Assembly: GCF_039522585.1 (NCBI RefSeq)
Contig: NZ_BAAADR010000004.1
Direction: 5' to 3' (one strand)
DNA from: Bisbaumannia salifodinae
Lineage (GTDB): Bacteria > Pseudomonadota > Gammaproteobacteria > Pseudomonadales > Halomonadaceae
Length of the DNA: 64,000 nucleotides
The position numbers and the translations under genes were made by a program. Shown here piece after piece: positions 51,728-61,579 of the stretch. Under the pieces are notes generated by a model, which saw only the letters and a program-made list of their open reading frames with translations, did not search any database and was not told the DNA's origin. Numbering within the stretch: position 1 is the first letter of the stretch; every line of letters starts with the position of its first letter.

Positions 51728-52451
51728 GTCCCACTCCTCGTCCGAACGCACCGTGACTCCCGCCCCGATTCTACACGCCGATGGCCTCGGCAAGGGGGTC
51801 GACAGCGGCGAGCGTCATTTGACCATTCTGAGTGATCTGGCCCTCGAGGTGTTCCCCGGCGAGAGCCTGGCGATCCTCGGCCAGAGTGGCGCCGGCAAGT
51901 CGACCCTGTTGGGGCTGCTGGCGGGGCTGGATACTCCCAGCGCCGGCCGGTTGGAACTCTTCGGCCAGTCGCTGGCGGCCCTGGACGAGGACGGCCGGGC
52001 GGCGTTGCGCGCCGGGCGCGTCGGCTTCGTGTTCCAGAACTTCCAGTTGCTGCCGACCCTGACCGCCCTCGAGAACGTGCTGCTGCCGCTGGAGTTGTCG
52101 CCACAGCCTGACGGTGAGGCCCGCGCCCGGGAGTGGCTGGAGCGGGTGGGGCTGGGCGAGCGCCTCGATCACCTGCCCAAGCAGCTCTCCGGCGGCGAGC
52201 AGCAACGGGTGGCCATCGCCCGCGCCTTCGTCACCGGTGCCGAGCTGGTGTTCGCCGACGAGCCCACCGGCAACCTGGATCCGACCACCGGGGCGCGGAT
52301 CATCGAACTGCTCTTCCGGCTCAACCGCGAGGCGGGCACCACCCTGGTGCTGGTGACCCACGACCATGCCCTGGCCCGGCGCTGTCAGCGGGCCCTGCGC
52401 CTCGCCGACGGGCGCCTGGAGACGCTCGCCCTGGATGAGGTGGAGGCATGA
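51726..52451 (+). CDS. ybbA: ABC transporter ATP-binding protein, YbbA (LolD-like) family
   Basis: 241 aa. Walker A GQSGAGKST, Q-loop VFQNFQLLPTL, signature LSGGEQQRVAIARAF, Walker B ELVFADEPTGNLD, H-loop VTHDHA. Pairs with the FtsX/MacB-type permease next to it (four-base overlap). The tesA-ybbA-ybbP arrangement is as in E. coli. The export substrate is unknown; a link to lipid or lysophospholipid metabolism through TesA has been suggested only by neighbourhood. Confidence 0.9.
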   Translation: MSHSSSERTVTPAPILHADGLGKGVDSGERHLTILSDLALEVFPGESLAILGQSGAGKSTLLGLLAGLDTPSAGRLELFGQSLAALDEDGRAALRAGRVGFVFQNFQLLPTLTALENVLLPLELSPQPDGEARAREWLERVGLGERLDHLPKQLSGGEQQRVAIARAFVTGAELVFADEPTGNLDPTTGARIIELLFRLNREAGTTLVLVTHDHALARRCQRALRLADGRLETLALDEVEA

Positions 52452-55003
52452 GCCGGGCGGCGACCCTGTCGCGGCGTGGCGCGGCCCAGGCGCTGCGCTT
52501 CTCCGCCCGGGGCCTGTGGCGCGACCTGCGCGCCGCCGACGTGCGGGCGCTGTTCCTGGCACTGATGCTGGCGGTAGCGGCCTCCACCATGATCGGTTTC
52601 TTCCTCGATCGTCTCGATCGTGGCCTGACCCGTCAGGCGGGGCAACTGCTGGGCGGCGACCTGGTGCTGGAACAGGGCCAGCCCTTCGCCCCGGAGCTGC
52701 GCCGGACCCTGGCGCAAGCCGGGCTGACCCTCAGCGACCAGGTGGACCTGGTCTCCATGGTCAGCCTGGGGGACGCCTTCCAGGTGGCCAGCCTCAAGGT
52801 GGTGGATGGCGTCTATCCGCACTACGGCAGCGTCCTGGTGGAACGTGGCGAGGGCCGCGAGGCCCTGGCCCGGGGCCCGGCCCCCGGCGAGGCCTGGCTG
52901 GCGCCGCGTCTGGCGCTCTTGCTCGACGCCGAGCTGGGCGACCGGGTGCGTGTCGGCGAGACCGAGCTCCGGGTCACCGGCCTGGTGGAGCGAGAGCCGG
53001 ACCAGTCGGCGGGCTTCGGCAACTTCAATCCGCGGCTGATGATGCACCTCGATGACCTGGAGGCGACCCAACTGGTGCAGCCCGGCTCGCGGGTGGAATA
53101 TGAGCTGCTCGCCGCCGGCCCGTCGGAGGCCCTGGGTACTCTCGAGCCGCTGCTGGCGCGGCTGCGCCGCGACGGGGTCGAGGTGCGCGACGTACGCCGC
53201 GACCGCCCCGGCCTCGGCAATGCCCTGGAGCGGGCCGAGCGTTACCTGAGCCTGGCCGGCCTGGCGGCGGTGCTCTTGGCCGGGGTGGCGGTGGCCATGG
53301 CCACCCGGCGCTACGTGGATCGTCACCTGGATACCGCGGCCCTGCTGCGCTGCTTCGGCGCCACCCAGCGCCAACTGACCCGGCTCTTCGCCCTGCAACT
53401 GCTATGGCTGGCCCTGGTGGCCGCGGCGCTGGGGGCCCTGCTGGGCCTGGCCGGCCAGGCGCTGCTGCTCGGCCTGTTGGCCACTTTCCTGCCTCTGACA
53501 TTGCCGGCGCCAGGCCCCTTGCCGCTGTTGCTCGGCGTGCTGACCGCCGTGGCGGTACTGGTGGGCTTCGCCGGCCCGACCCTGCTGCGCCTCAAGCGGG
53601 TCAGTGCCCTCAAGGTACTGCGCCGCGAGCTCGACCCGCTGCCGCCGGCGGCCTGGCTGGTGGTGGTCGTGGCCAGTCTGGTGTTCGGCGCCCTGCTGTG
53701 GCTCTACTCCGGGGATATCGGCCTGGCCATCGGCCTGTTGCTGGGGGGCTGGGTGATGCTGACCCTGCTCTGGGGGCTGGGTCGGGCGCTGCTCGGCCTG
53801 GTGTTGCGCCTGGTCACCCGGCTACCGGCGGGGCAGGGCGGCTGGGGCCAGGCGCTGCGCCTGGGAGGGCGCCAACTGGCTCGGCGGCGCGACGCCAGCC
53901 TGGGACAGATGCTGGCCTTCGCGGTGACCTTCTTCGCCATGGCGATGATCGCCCTGGTGCGCGGCGACCTGCTGACCACCTGGCAGGCGCAGCTCCCCGA
54001 GGCGATGCCCAATTACTTCGCCATCAATATCCAGCCCGCCGAGCGGGATCCCTTTATCGAGGTGCTGGATGCCCGGGCCGACGAGCGCACCGCCCTCTAT
54101 CCCATGGTGCGGGGACGCCTCACCGCCATCAACGGCACCCCGGCGCGGGAGGCCGTGCCCGCCGAGGCCCGCGGCGACAATTCCCTGCGCCGTGAGCTCA
54201 ACCTCACCTGGCAGGGTGAGCTGCCCGAGGGCAATCGCCTGGTGGCCGGGCAGTGGTTTTCCGCCGCGCCCGGCCCCGCCGAGCCGGTGCCGATCTCCCT
54301 GGAGGATGGCTTCGCCGAGCGCCTGGGGCTCGGCCTCGGCGATACCCTGACCTTCACCATCGGCGGCCGGGAGATCGGCGGCCGGGTGGCCAGCCTGCGC
54401 GACCTGGACTGGGACAGCTTCCGGCCCAACTTCTTCGTGATCTTCCCGCCGGGGATACTGGATCGCTTCGGCCATAGCTATATCACCGCCTTCCACCTGG
54501 ATAGCGACGAGGGTGAGACCCTGCGCAGCCTGGTGCGCGACTTCCCCGGCGTCTCGCTGCTCAATATCGACGCCATCCTGGCCCAGGTGCGCGAGCTGGT
54601 GACCCAGGTGACCCGGGCGGTGGAGCTGGTACTGGCCCTGGTGCTGCTGGCCGGCGTCAGCGTGCTCTACGCGGCCCTCACCGCCAGCCGCCCGGTGCGC
54701 GCCCACGAGGGCGGCCTGTTGCGGGTCTTCGGCGCGGGAACGCGCACCCTCTCGCGGGTGCAGGGCGCCGAATTCGCCATCCTCGGCCTGGCCAGTGGCC
54801 TGATGGGGGCCCTGCTGGCGGAGCTGGCCACCGCGGGGCTCTATGCGTTGTGGTTCGATCTGCCGCCGCGGCCGCATCCGCTAGTTTGGCTGTTGTTGCC
54901 CGCCGGCGGCGCCCTGTTGATCGGGGCGATCGGCCATCTGCTCTCCCGGGGGCTGCGCCGGGAGGCGCCCATGGCCAGCCTGGGGCTGCTGGGGGAGACC
55001 TGA
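52448..55003 (+). CDS. ybbP: ABC transporter permease, YbbP family (FtsX-like, two-repeat)
   Basis: 851 aa. An N-terminal helix, large periplasmic domain, then FtsX repeats: three helices at about 265-395, two more near 400-440, a second repeat from about 480, and the last three helices at 720-840 (VLALVLLAGVSVLYAALTASR). Length fits YbbP. Works with the YbbA ATPase. Ends 334 bp before glyA. Confidence 0.9.
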   Translation: MSRAATLSRRGAAQALRFSARGLWRDLRAADVRALFLALMLAVAASTMIGFFLDRLDRGLTRQAGQLLGGDLVLEQGQPFAPELRRTLAQAGLTLSDQVDLVSMVSLGDAFQVASLKVVDGVYPHYGSVLVERGEGREALARGPAPGEAWLAPRLALLLDAELGDRVRVGETELRVTGLVEREPDQSAGFGNFNPRLMMHLDDLEATQLVQPGSRVEYELLAAGPSEALGTLEPLLARLRRDGVEVRDVRRDRPGLGNALERAERYLSLAGLAAVLLAGVAVAMATRRYVDRHLDTAALLRCFGATQRQLTRLFALQLLWLALVAAALGALLGLAGQALLLGLLATFLPLTLPAPGPLPLLLGVLTAVAVLVGFAGPTLLRLKRVSALKVLRRELDPLPPAAWLVVVVASLVFGALLWLYSGDIGLAIGLLLGGWVMLTLLWGLGRALLGLVLRLVTRLPAGQGGWGQALRLGGRQLARRRDASLGQMLAFAVTFFAMAMIALVRGDLLTTWQAQLPEAMPNYFAINIQPAERDPFIEVLDARADERTALYPMVRGRLTAINGTPAREAVPAEARGDNSLRRELNLTWQGELPEGNRLVAGQWFSAAPGPAEPVPISLEDGFAERLGLGLGDTLTFTIGGREIGGRVASLRDLDWDSFRPNFFVIFPPGILDRFGHSYITAFHLDSDEGETLRSLVRDFPGVSLLNIDAILAQVRELVTQVTRAVELVLALVLLAGVSVLYAALTASRPVRAHEGGLLRVFGAGTRTLSRVQGAEFAILGLASGLMGALLAELATAGLYALWFDLPPRPHPLVWLLLPAGGALLIGAIGHLLSRGLRREAPMASLGLLGET

Positions 55004-55082
55004 GCACGGCCCGTGAGCCTTTAGTTGAGTTCATCGCAGATCAGCGTGAAGCCACGACCTGGGAAAGCGCCAGCTTGCTAGT

Positions 55083-55181
55083 GTGGGAGTTTGGCTCTGC
55101 CGAACGATTGGCGCCGTCAGGCGCCTTGGTGCTTGCCAGGATCGCCCTTCGGGCGATATCGCGCGGAATCCGCGCTCCCAC
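55083..55181. repeat. REP-like palindromic intergenic repeat
   Basis: GTGGGAG (55083-55089) and CTCCCAC (55175-55181) bound a 99-bp unit packed with smaller hairpins: GGCGCC-GTCA-GGCGCC, ATCGCCC-TTC-GGGCGAT and GCGCGGA-A-TCCGCGC. Nested palindromes of this type are usual for REP/BIME-class repeats of pseudomonads and halomonads. It fills most of the 334-bp gap between ybbP and glyA. Confidence 0.6.
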
Positions 55182-55256
55182 CATAAGGTTCACGCCAGAG
55201 TGCGATGAGCCTTTAGTTGCGCTAAAGCGAAAGTGAGAAATTATCGAGTCGCCCAT

Positions 55257-55282
55257 GACGGCCTTTCATGTGAAAGGCCGTC
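55257..55282. promoter_or_regulatory. Perfect 11-bp hairpin/dyad upstream of glyA
   Basis: GACGGCCTTTC-ATGT-GAAAGGCCGTC, 56 bases before the glyA start codon. No U-run follows, so it is more likely an operator or leader hairpin than a terminator. A smaller dyad CTTTAG-TTGCG-CTAAAG sits at 55211-55227. I saw no conserved glycine- or THF-riboswitch core. Confidence 0.5.
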
Positions 55283-55337
55283 GAGGCTGGGGTATCATGG
55301 CGCCTTCGAGTTTACCGCCTACCGAGGACCCTCGCCG

Positions 55338-56603
55338 ATGTTCACTCGTGACATGCAGATTGCCGGTTTCGATGATGTGCTCTTCGACGCGATGCAGAAG
55401 GAAGTCGCGCGCCAGGAAGCGCATATCGAACTGATCGCTTCCGAGAACTATGCCAGCCCCCGCGTGATGGAAGCCCAGGGCTCCCAGCTCACCAACAAGT
55501 ACGCGGAAGGCTACCCCGGCAAGCGTTACTACGGCGGTTGCGAGTACGCGGACATCGTCGAGCAACTGGCCATCGACTACGCCAAGCAGCTGTTCGGTGC
55601 CAGCTACGCCAACGTCCAGCCGCACTCCGGCTCCCAGGCCAATGGCGCCGTCTTCCAGGCCCTGGTCAAGCCGGGCGACACCGTGCTGGGCATGAGCCTG
55701 GACGCCGGTGGTCACCTGACCCACGGTGCCAAGCCCAACTTCTCCGGCAAGCACTATAACGCCGTGCAGTACGGCATCGACGAGAGCGGCCGCATCGACT
55801 ACGAAGAAGTCGCCAAGCTGGCCCGCGAGCATCAGCCGAAGATGATCATCGCCGGCTTCTCCGCCTACTCCCAGATCATCGACTGGGCCAAGTTCCGCGA
55901 GATCGCCGACGAAGTGGGTGCCTACCTGCTGGTCGACATGGCCCACGTGGCCGGCCTGGTGGCCGCAGGTGTCTACCCGACCCCGCTGCCCCACGCCCAT
56001 GTGGTCACCACCACCACCCACAAGACCCTGCGCGGCCCCCGTGGCGGCCTGATCCTCTCCGCCGAAGGCAACGAGGAGATCGAGAAGAAGCTGCAGGCCG
56101 CGGTCTTCCCGGGCATCCAGGGTGGCCCCCTGGAGCACGTCATCGCCGCCAAGGCGATCTGCTTCAAGGAAGCCATGGCCCCCGAATTCAAGACCTACCA
56201 GCAGCAGGTGGTCAAGAACGCCCAGGCCATGGCCGGCGTCTTTATCGAGCGCGGCTTCGAGATCGTCTCCGGTGGCACCGAGGACCACCTCTTCCTGCTG
56301 TCGCTGATCAAGCAGGGCCTGACCGGCAAGGACGCGGACGCCGCCCTGGGCCGCGCCCATATCACCGTCAACAAGAACGCCGTGCCCGGCGACCCCCAGA
56401 GCCCCTTTGTCACCTCCGGCCTGCGCATCGGTGCCCCGGCGGTGACCACCCGCGGCTTCGGTGAGGCCGAGTGCCAGGCGCTGACCGGCTGGATCTGCGA
56501 TATTCTCGACGTCATGGCCAAGGGCGAGGACACCGCCGCCATCGAGGCCGAGGTCAAGGCCAAGGTCGAGGCCGTCTGCGCCGAGTTCCCGGTCTATCGC
56601 TAA
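55338..56603 (+). CDS. glyA: Serine hydroxymethyltransferase
   Basis: 421 aa PLP enzyme making glycine and 5,10-methylene-THF from serine. ELIASENYASPRVMEAQGS, the YYGGCEY segment, GALVKPG-type loop and PLP Lys in TTTTHKTLRGPRGG are intact; full length. Codon choice is more biased (GGC, CTG, AAG) than its neighbours, as expected for a highly expressed gene. ATG 55338 was chosen at the conserved N-terminus. Confidence 0.97.
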   Translation: MFTRDMQIAGFDDVLFDAMQKEVARQEAHIELIASENYASPRVMEAQGSQLTNKYAEGYPGKRYYGGCEYADIVEQLAIDYAKQLFGASYANVQPHSGSQANGAVFQALVKPGDTVLGMSLDAGGHLTHGAKPNFSGKHYNAVQYGIDESGRIDYEEVAKLAREHQPKMIIAGFSAYSQIIDWAKFREIADEVGAYLLVDMAHVAGLVAAGVYPTPLPHAHVVTTTTHKTLRGPRGGLILSAEGNEEIEKKLQAAVFPGIQGGPLEHVIAAKAICFKEAMAPEFKTYQQQVVKNAQAMAGVFIERGFEIVSGGTEDHLFLLSLIKQGLTGKDADAALGRAHITVNKNAVPGDPQSPFVTSGLRIGAPAVTTRGFGEAECQALTGWICDILDVMAKGEDTAAIEAEVKAKVEAVCAEFPVYR

Positions 56604-56657
56604 GTCTGCGATTACTGAAATAGGGGAAGACGACCACTAGGTTGCCTTCCTTGGCTA

Positions 56658-56693
56658 ACACGCCCCGCGCCGTTCCGACGGCGCGGGGCGTGT
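56658..56693 (+). terminator. GC-rich hairpin terminator after glyA
   Basis: ACACGCCCCGCGCCG pairs perfectly with CGGCGCGGGGCGTGT around a 6-nt loop, a 15-bp stem. The following CGTTTA is a poor U-tract, so termination may be partial or bidirectional. Confidence 0.7.
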
Positions 56694-56793
56694 CGTTTAC
56701 GGGTCCTGGCCACGGCGTTGTCCCGGAACAGGGTGGAGTCGCGCCATCTCCAGTATGCTGAGGGAAACCGGCGGTTAAGGGAGGCTCGACGCC

Positions 56794-58203
56794 ATGGCGA
56801 CACTGACGTTTCTCGGCGCGGTCGGAGAGGTGACCGGCTCGCGCTATCTGCTCGAGGTGGATGGCGGCGAGGAGGCGCGGCAGCTGCTGCTGGAGTGTGG
56901 CATGCACCAGGGCGGCGCTGATGCCGACGAGCGCAATGCCAGGCCCTTCGGCAGGCTGGCCCGGGAACTCTCGGCGGTGGTGATCTCCCACGGTCACCTG
57001 GATCATTCGGGGCTGCTGCCCAAGCTGGTGCGCGAGGGCTACCGGGGGCCCATCCACTGCACCCGGGATACCCGCGATCTGCTGGAGATCATGCTGCGTG
57101 ACGCCGCCTTCGTGATGGCCAAGGATCTCGAGTGGGAGAACAAGTGGCGCCACAAGGCCGACAAGCCGCTGCTGGAGCCTCTCTATGATCCCGAGGACGT
57201 GGAGCAGACCCTGGCCCAGTGCGAGCCCCACCACTACGGCCAGCCTGTCACCCTGCCGGGAGGCGTGACCCTGGTCTATCGGGACGCCGGGCATATCCTC
57301 GGCTCGGCCATCGTCGAGCTCAGTGTGCCCTCCGGGGGACGGCAGCGGCGCCTGGTCTTCTCCGGCGACCTGGGCAACCCCGAGTCGGTGCTGATGGAGG
57401 ATCCGGAGAAGGTCTTCGAGGCCGATGTGGTGCTGATGGAGAGCACCTACGGCGATCGCGATCATCGTCCCCTGGACGAGACCCTGGAGGAGTTCGCCCG
57501 GGTGCTGGAGGAGGCCCACGCCGCCGGCGGCAATGTGCTGATTCCCGCCTTCGCGGTGGGGCGCACCCAGGAGGTGCTCTATCACCTCAGCGTGCTCTAC
57601 CACGAGGGGCGCCTCAAGCAGCAGCTGGTGTTCCTCGATAGCCCCATGGCCATTCGCGTCACCGAGCTCTATCAGAAGAAGCACAAGTCGCTGAATCGGG
57701 ACGACCTCAAGGTGCTCAACGTGGCCGCCCAGGGGGATCCCAGCCAGTACCTGCCGGTGTTGCGCCTGACCCGCAGCGTCGAGGAGTCCATGGCCATCAA
57801 CCGCATCCACGGCGGCGCCATCATTATCGCCGGGGCCGGCATGTGCAACGGCGGGCGGATCATTCACCACCTGCGCTATAACCTGGCCAAACCCAGCACC
57901 CGGGTGGTGATCGTCGGCTTCCAGGCCGCCGGCACCCGGGGGCGCCAACTGGTGGATGGCGTCGAACGGCTCAAGCTGTTCGGCGAAGAGGTGCCGGTCA
58001 AGGCGCGTATCCACACCATCGGTGGTTTCTCCGCCCATGCCGGCCAGAGCGAACTGCTGGCCTGGGCCGGGGCCCTTCGCAACCGGCCGCGCTTCTACCT
58101 GGTGCATGGCGAACCCGGGGCCCAGCAGGCGCTGCGGACGGCCCTGGCCGACGCCGGGATCGAGGCCGAGATTCCCGCCTACGGAGAGCGTATCGAGCTG
58201 TAG
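56794..58203 (+). CDS. Metallo-beta-lactamase/beta-CASP ribonuclease-like protein
   Basis: 469 aa. HGHLDH at 66-71 (zinc ligands), DAGHILGSA, GDLGNPES, MESTYGDRDH, then the beta-CASP domain and C-terminal RNA-specificity (RMMBL) motif with HTIGGFSAHAGQ. The family includes CPSF73-like RNA nucleases. Probably an mRNA- or rRNA-processing endonuclease/exonuclease; the target is unknown. Own promoter between the glyA hairpin and ATG 56794. Confidence 0.9.
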   Translation: MATLTFLGAVGEVTGSRYLLEVDGGEEARQLLLECGMHQGGADADERNARPFGRLARELSAVVISHGHLDHSGLLPKLVREGYRGPIHCTRDTRDLLEIMLRDAAFVMAKDLEWENKWRHKADKPLLEPLYDPEDVEQTLAQCEPHHYGQPVTLPGGVTLVYRDAGHILGSAIVELSVPSGGRQRRLVFSGDLGNPESVLMEDPEKVFEADVVLMESTYGDRDHRPLDETLEEFARVLEEAHAAGGNVLIPAFAVGRTQEVLYHLSVLYHEGRLKQQLVFLDSPMAIRVTELYQKKHKSLNRDDLKVLNVAAQGDPSQYLPVLRLTRSVEESMAINRIHGGAIIIAGAGMCNGGRIIHHLRYNLAKPSTRVVIVGFQAAGTRGRQLVDGVERLKLFGEEVPVKARIHTIGGFSAHAGQSELLAWAGALRNRPRFYLVHGEPGAQQALRTALADAGIEAEIPAYGERIEL

Positions 58204-58410
58204 CCGGCGGGGTAGGGGAGCATGTGAACCAGTCGGGAATGCTTCTTTAGTGAATTGAATATTAAGTAATTTCCTGATGCTCGGGGATGACTGGTGAAAT
58301 ATCGGCGGGGGAACTAACGTAAGTAAGATCGACGTTTTTGTTGTGCAAGTTTCCTTCGCACTCGAGCCGCGAGCTCGCCCCGGTGAACCACCATGGCCAG
58401 TTAGGAGGAG

Positions 58411-60183
58411 GTGACAGATCTTAAGCAGGCGCTGGGCGTCTGCCGGGGTGGCTTTGCGTCGGTGGGGTTCTTCAGCCTGTTTATCAACCTGCTGATGCTG
58501 GTGCCCGCCATCTATATGCTGCAGGTCTATGATCGGGTGCTCTCTACCCGCAGCGGCGAGACGCTGCTGATGCTGACCCTGGTGGTGGTCTTCCTCTTCG
58601 TGATCATGGGGATGCTGGAACTGGTGCGCTCGCGGATGCTGGTGCGGATCGGCAATCGTCTCGACACCCTGCTCAATGGCCGCCTCTACCGGGCCATGTT
58701 CCGCCGCAGCCTGATCGGCAACGGTGCCACCTCGGCCCAGCCCCTGGAGGACCTGGCCAGCCTGCGCCAGTTCCTCTCCGGCAACGGCCTGCTGGCCTTC
58801 TTCGATGCGCCCTGGGTGCCCATCTATCTGGCGGTGCTCTTCCTCTTTCACCCCTGGCTGGGGATCTTCGCCACCGCTTCCGGCCTGCTGTTGCTGGCCC
58901 TGGCGCTGGCCGGAGAGAAGCTCACCCAGCCCTTGCTGGCCGAGGCCCAGGGCGAGCATATCAAGGCTCGGGAGCTGGCGGCATCGAACCTGCGCAACGC
59001 CGAGGTACTGCATGGCATGGGCATGTTGCCGGGCATCATGAATCGCTGGTCCCGTCGCCATCACCACTACCTGGCCGGGCTGTCCCGGGCCAACGATCGT
59101 GGCGAGGCCCTGGGCAATGTCTCCCGGGTGCTGCGCCTGCTGGCCCAGTCGCTGATCCTGGGGCTGGGAGCCTGGCTGGTGCTGCGCGCCGAGATGACCC
59201 CGGGCATGATGATCGCCGGTGCCATCATCATGAGCCGCGCCCTGGCCCCCATCGATCGCCTGATTTCCACCTGGAAGGGCTTCGTGGCCGCCCGCGGGGC
59301 CTACGGCCGCCTTGATGCGCTCTTGAAGCAGAATCCCGCGGAGCCGGCACGGATGTCGCTGCCCGCCCCACGGGGCGAGATCCTGGTGGAGGGAGTGGCC
59401 GTTGCGCCGCCCGGCTGCCGCGTGCCGACCCTGCGGGGGCTCAACTTCGCGGTAAGCGCCGGGGAGCATATCGGCATCATCGGCCCCAGCGCCGCCGGCA
59501 AGTCGAGCCTGGCCCGGGTGCTGCTGGGCATCTGGCCGCCGCTGGCCGGCACGGCACGCCTCGACGGGGCCGATGTGGCGCAGTGGAATCGCGAGGAGCT
59601 GGGCCCCCATGTGGGCTACCTGCCCCAGGATATCGAATTGTTCGAGGGCAGCATCGCCGAGAATATCGCCCGCTTCGGCGAGGTCGATACCCAGGCCGTG
59701 GTCGCCGCCGCCCGCAAGGCCGGCGTCCACGAGATGGTGCTGGCCCTGGCAGAGGGCTACGACACCTTGATTGGCCCCGGCGGCGCCGGTCTCTCCGGCG
59801 GCCAGCGTCAGCGTATCGGCCTGGCCCGGGCGCTCTATGGCAGCCCGGCGCTGGTGGTGCTCGACGAGCCCAACGCCAGCCTCGACGACCGCGGCGAATA
59901 CGCCCTGCGCGCCGCCATGACGAGCCTCAAACGCGAGGGGGTCACCCTCTTCGTGATCAGCCACCGGACTCACCTGCTGAAGAGCATGGACAAGCTGATG
60001 CTGCTGCGCGACGGCCAGATCCAGCTGTTCGCCGCCTGTGACGAGGTCATGGCGCGGCTGACCGCCAAGCCGGCCGTCAGGGCGCCGCTGGCGTCGGGGC
60101 GTGTCGCGGCGGTGGCCGGCGGGCGCCCCGCCCAGGTGCGGCCGGCGAGCGGGGGGGAGGACCAGGATGAGTCGACTGGTTGA
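58411..60183 (+). CDS. Second type I secretion ABC permease/ATPase
   Basis: 590 aa, PrtD/HlyB type without a C39-like domain. Six-helix membrane domain (to about 310; MLVPAIYMLQVYDRVLSTRS at the first helix), Walker A GPSAAGKSS, signature LSGGQRQRIGLARAL, Walker B LVVLDEPNASLDD. The GTG start at 58411 lies within AGGAGGTGA, an unusually close match to the anti-Shine-Dalgarno sequence, so the true start may differ slightly. Followed by its adaptor with a 17-base overlap. Confidence 0.9.
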   Translation: MTDLKQALGVCRGGFASVGFFSLFINLLMLVPAIYMLQVYDRVLSTRSGETLLMLTLVVVFLFVIMGMLELVRSRMLVRIGNRLDTLLNGRLYRAMFRRSLIGNGATSAQPLEDLASLRQFLSGNGLLAFFDAPWVPIYLAVLFLFHPWLGIFATASGLLLLALALAGEKLTQPLLAEAQGEHIKARELAASNLRNAEVLHGMGMLPGIMNRWSRRHHHYLAGLSRANDRGEALGNVSRVLRLLAQSLILGLGAWLVLRAEMTPGMMIAGAIIMSRALAPIDRLISTWKGFVAARGAYGRLDALLKQNPAEPARMSLPAPRGEILVEGVAVAPPGCRVPTLRGLNFAVSAGEHIGIIGPSAAGKSSLARVLLGIWPPLAGTARLDGADVAQWNREELGPHVGYLPQDIELFEGSIAENIARFGEVDTQAVVAAARKAGVHEMVLALAEGYDTLIGPGGAGLSGGQRQRIGLARALYGSPALVVLDEPNASLDDRGEYALRAAMTSLKREGVTLFVISHRTHLLKSMDKLMLLRDGQIQLFAACDEVMARLTAKPAVRAPLASGRVAAVAGGRPAQVRPASGGEDQDESTG

Positions 60184-61540
60184 ACGGGAGCCGGGGGAGG
60201 GCAAGTCGGCGGTGGCCGAGCCTGCCGTGCTCGAGGGCGAGTACGAGGTGCGGGTGCCGGTCACCTACCGTCGCTACCTCTATATCGGGCTGCTGGTGCT
60301 GTTGTTGGCGCTGGGTGGCTTCGGCGGCTGGGCCTTCAGTGCCAGCCTGGCGGTGGCAGTGGTGGCGCCCGGGCATGTGGCCGTGGAGTCTTTCCGGCGT
60401 TCGGTGCAGCACCTGGAGGGCGGGATCGTCGGCGAGATTCTGGTCGCCGACGGGGATCGCGTCGAGGCCGGCCAGCCCCTGATCGTGATCGACGATGCCC
60501 GGGCCCGCTCTCAGTTGCAGATCGCCCGCACCCAATACCTGGTGGGGCGGGCCACCGAGCTGAGGCTGCTGGCCGAGCAGCGTGGTGCCGAGACGCTGGC
60601 CTTTCCCGATGCCCTTACCGGCAGCGACCTGTCCCGGGTGCGCGAGATGCTCTCCGTGCAGCAGGCGCTCTTCGCCGCCCGTCGGGAATCCCTGCGCGGT
60701 ACCCTGGAGGCACTGGACTCCCAGGCCGAACAGATGCAGCGCCAGATCGAGGGGCTGGGGGAGATGGTGCAGCTGGGCGAGCGGCAACTGGCCTCCCTGA
60801 GCGGCGAGGCTAATGATCTGCGCGACCTCTTCCGGCGTGGCATGGTCGGCAACCAGCGACTGCGTGAGGTGGAGCGGGACCGGCTGGAACTCGCCCGGGA
60901 GGTCGCCGGCTATCGCGCCGAGATCGGCCGCCTGGGGTCCCAGATCAGCGAGACACGGGTACAGCGCGAGATCCGGATTCAGGAATTCCATCGTGAGCTC
61001 GGCGAGCAGCTCCGCGAGGCCCAGGTCCAGGTGGCCGAGGCCGAGGAGCGTATCGCCTCCCTGGCCGACCAAGTCGCTCGTACCACGGTCATGGCCCCGG
61101 TCGCGGGCATCGTCGTGGAGCGCCGGGTGCATTCGGTGGGGGATGTGCTGCGCCCCGGCGATCCGTTGCTGGATATCGTGCCGGTGGACGACAGCCTCCT
61201 GATCGAGGCCCGGGTGCCGGACCGTGACATCGACCAGCTCTATCCCGGCCAGCCGGCGGAGATCCGCTTCTCCGCCTTCAATCAGCGCACCACTCACGTC
61301 ATCGCGGCGCGGGTGATCTTCATCGGCGCCGACAGCCAGGTGGACGAGGCCACGGGCGTACGCTTCTACCGGGTGCGGCTGAGGGTAACCGAGGAGGGAC
61401 GCAATATGATGACCGAAGAGATGCAGCTGCTTTCCGGAATGCCTGCAGAGGTGATGATTCATACCGGCGAACGTACCTTCGCGAGCTATATCACCAAGCC
61501 GATCACCGACATGCTGGCCCGGGCCATTCGCGAAGAGTAG
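60167..61540 (+). CDS. Second T1SS membrane-fusion protein, HlyD family
   Basis: 457 aa. Inner-membrane helix (YLYIGLLVLLLALGGFGGWAFS, about 36-57), lipoyl half-motifs (SFRRSVQHLEGGIVGEILVADGD; later APVAGIVVERRVHSVGDVLRPG), coiled coil in between, and a C-terminal beta domain. Pairs with the ABC protein upstream; both probably export the large adhesin at 62690. No TolC gene is next to them, so the TolC-OmpA protein or another duct may be shared. Confidence 0.92.
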   Translation: MSRLVEREPGEGKSAVAEPAVLEGEYEVRVPVTYRRYLYIGLLVLLLALGGFGGWAFSASLAVAVVAPGHVAVESFRRSVQHLEGGIVGEILVADGDRVEAGQPLIVIDDARARSQLQIARTQYLVGRATELRLLAEQRGAETLAFPDALTGSDLSRVREMLSVQQALFAARRESLRGTLEALDSQAEQMQRQIEGLGEMVQLGERQLASLSGEANDLRDLFRRGMVGNQRLREVERDRLELAREVAGYRAEIGRLGSQISETRVQREIRIQEFHRELGEQLREAQVQVAEAEERIASLADQVARTTVMAPVAGIVVERRVHSVGDVLRPGDPLLDIVPVDDSLLIEARVPDRDIDQLYPGQPAEIRFSAFNQRTTHVIAARVIFIGADSQVDEATGVRFYRVRLRVTEEGRNMMTEEMQLLSGMPAEVMIHTGERTFASYITKPITDMLARAIREE

Positions 61541-61579
61541 TCCTGGCCGGGTGGCAACAAGGATGGGAGACGCTTCTGT

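Noticed and set aside
55183..55337. Riboswitch in the glyA leader
   Set aside because: Hairpins are present, but I could not identify a glycine- or THF-riboswitch core by eye; kept only as a dyad.
56554..60264. 1236-codon open frame on the minus strand
   Set aside because: It lies antisense across glyA, the beta-CASP gene and the T1SS ABC gene, all with clear family motifs. The translation is low-complexity (Gln/His/Gly-rich), as expected from the complement of biased GC-rich codons.
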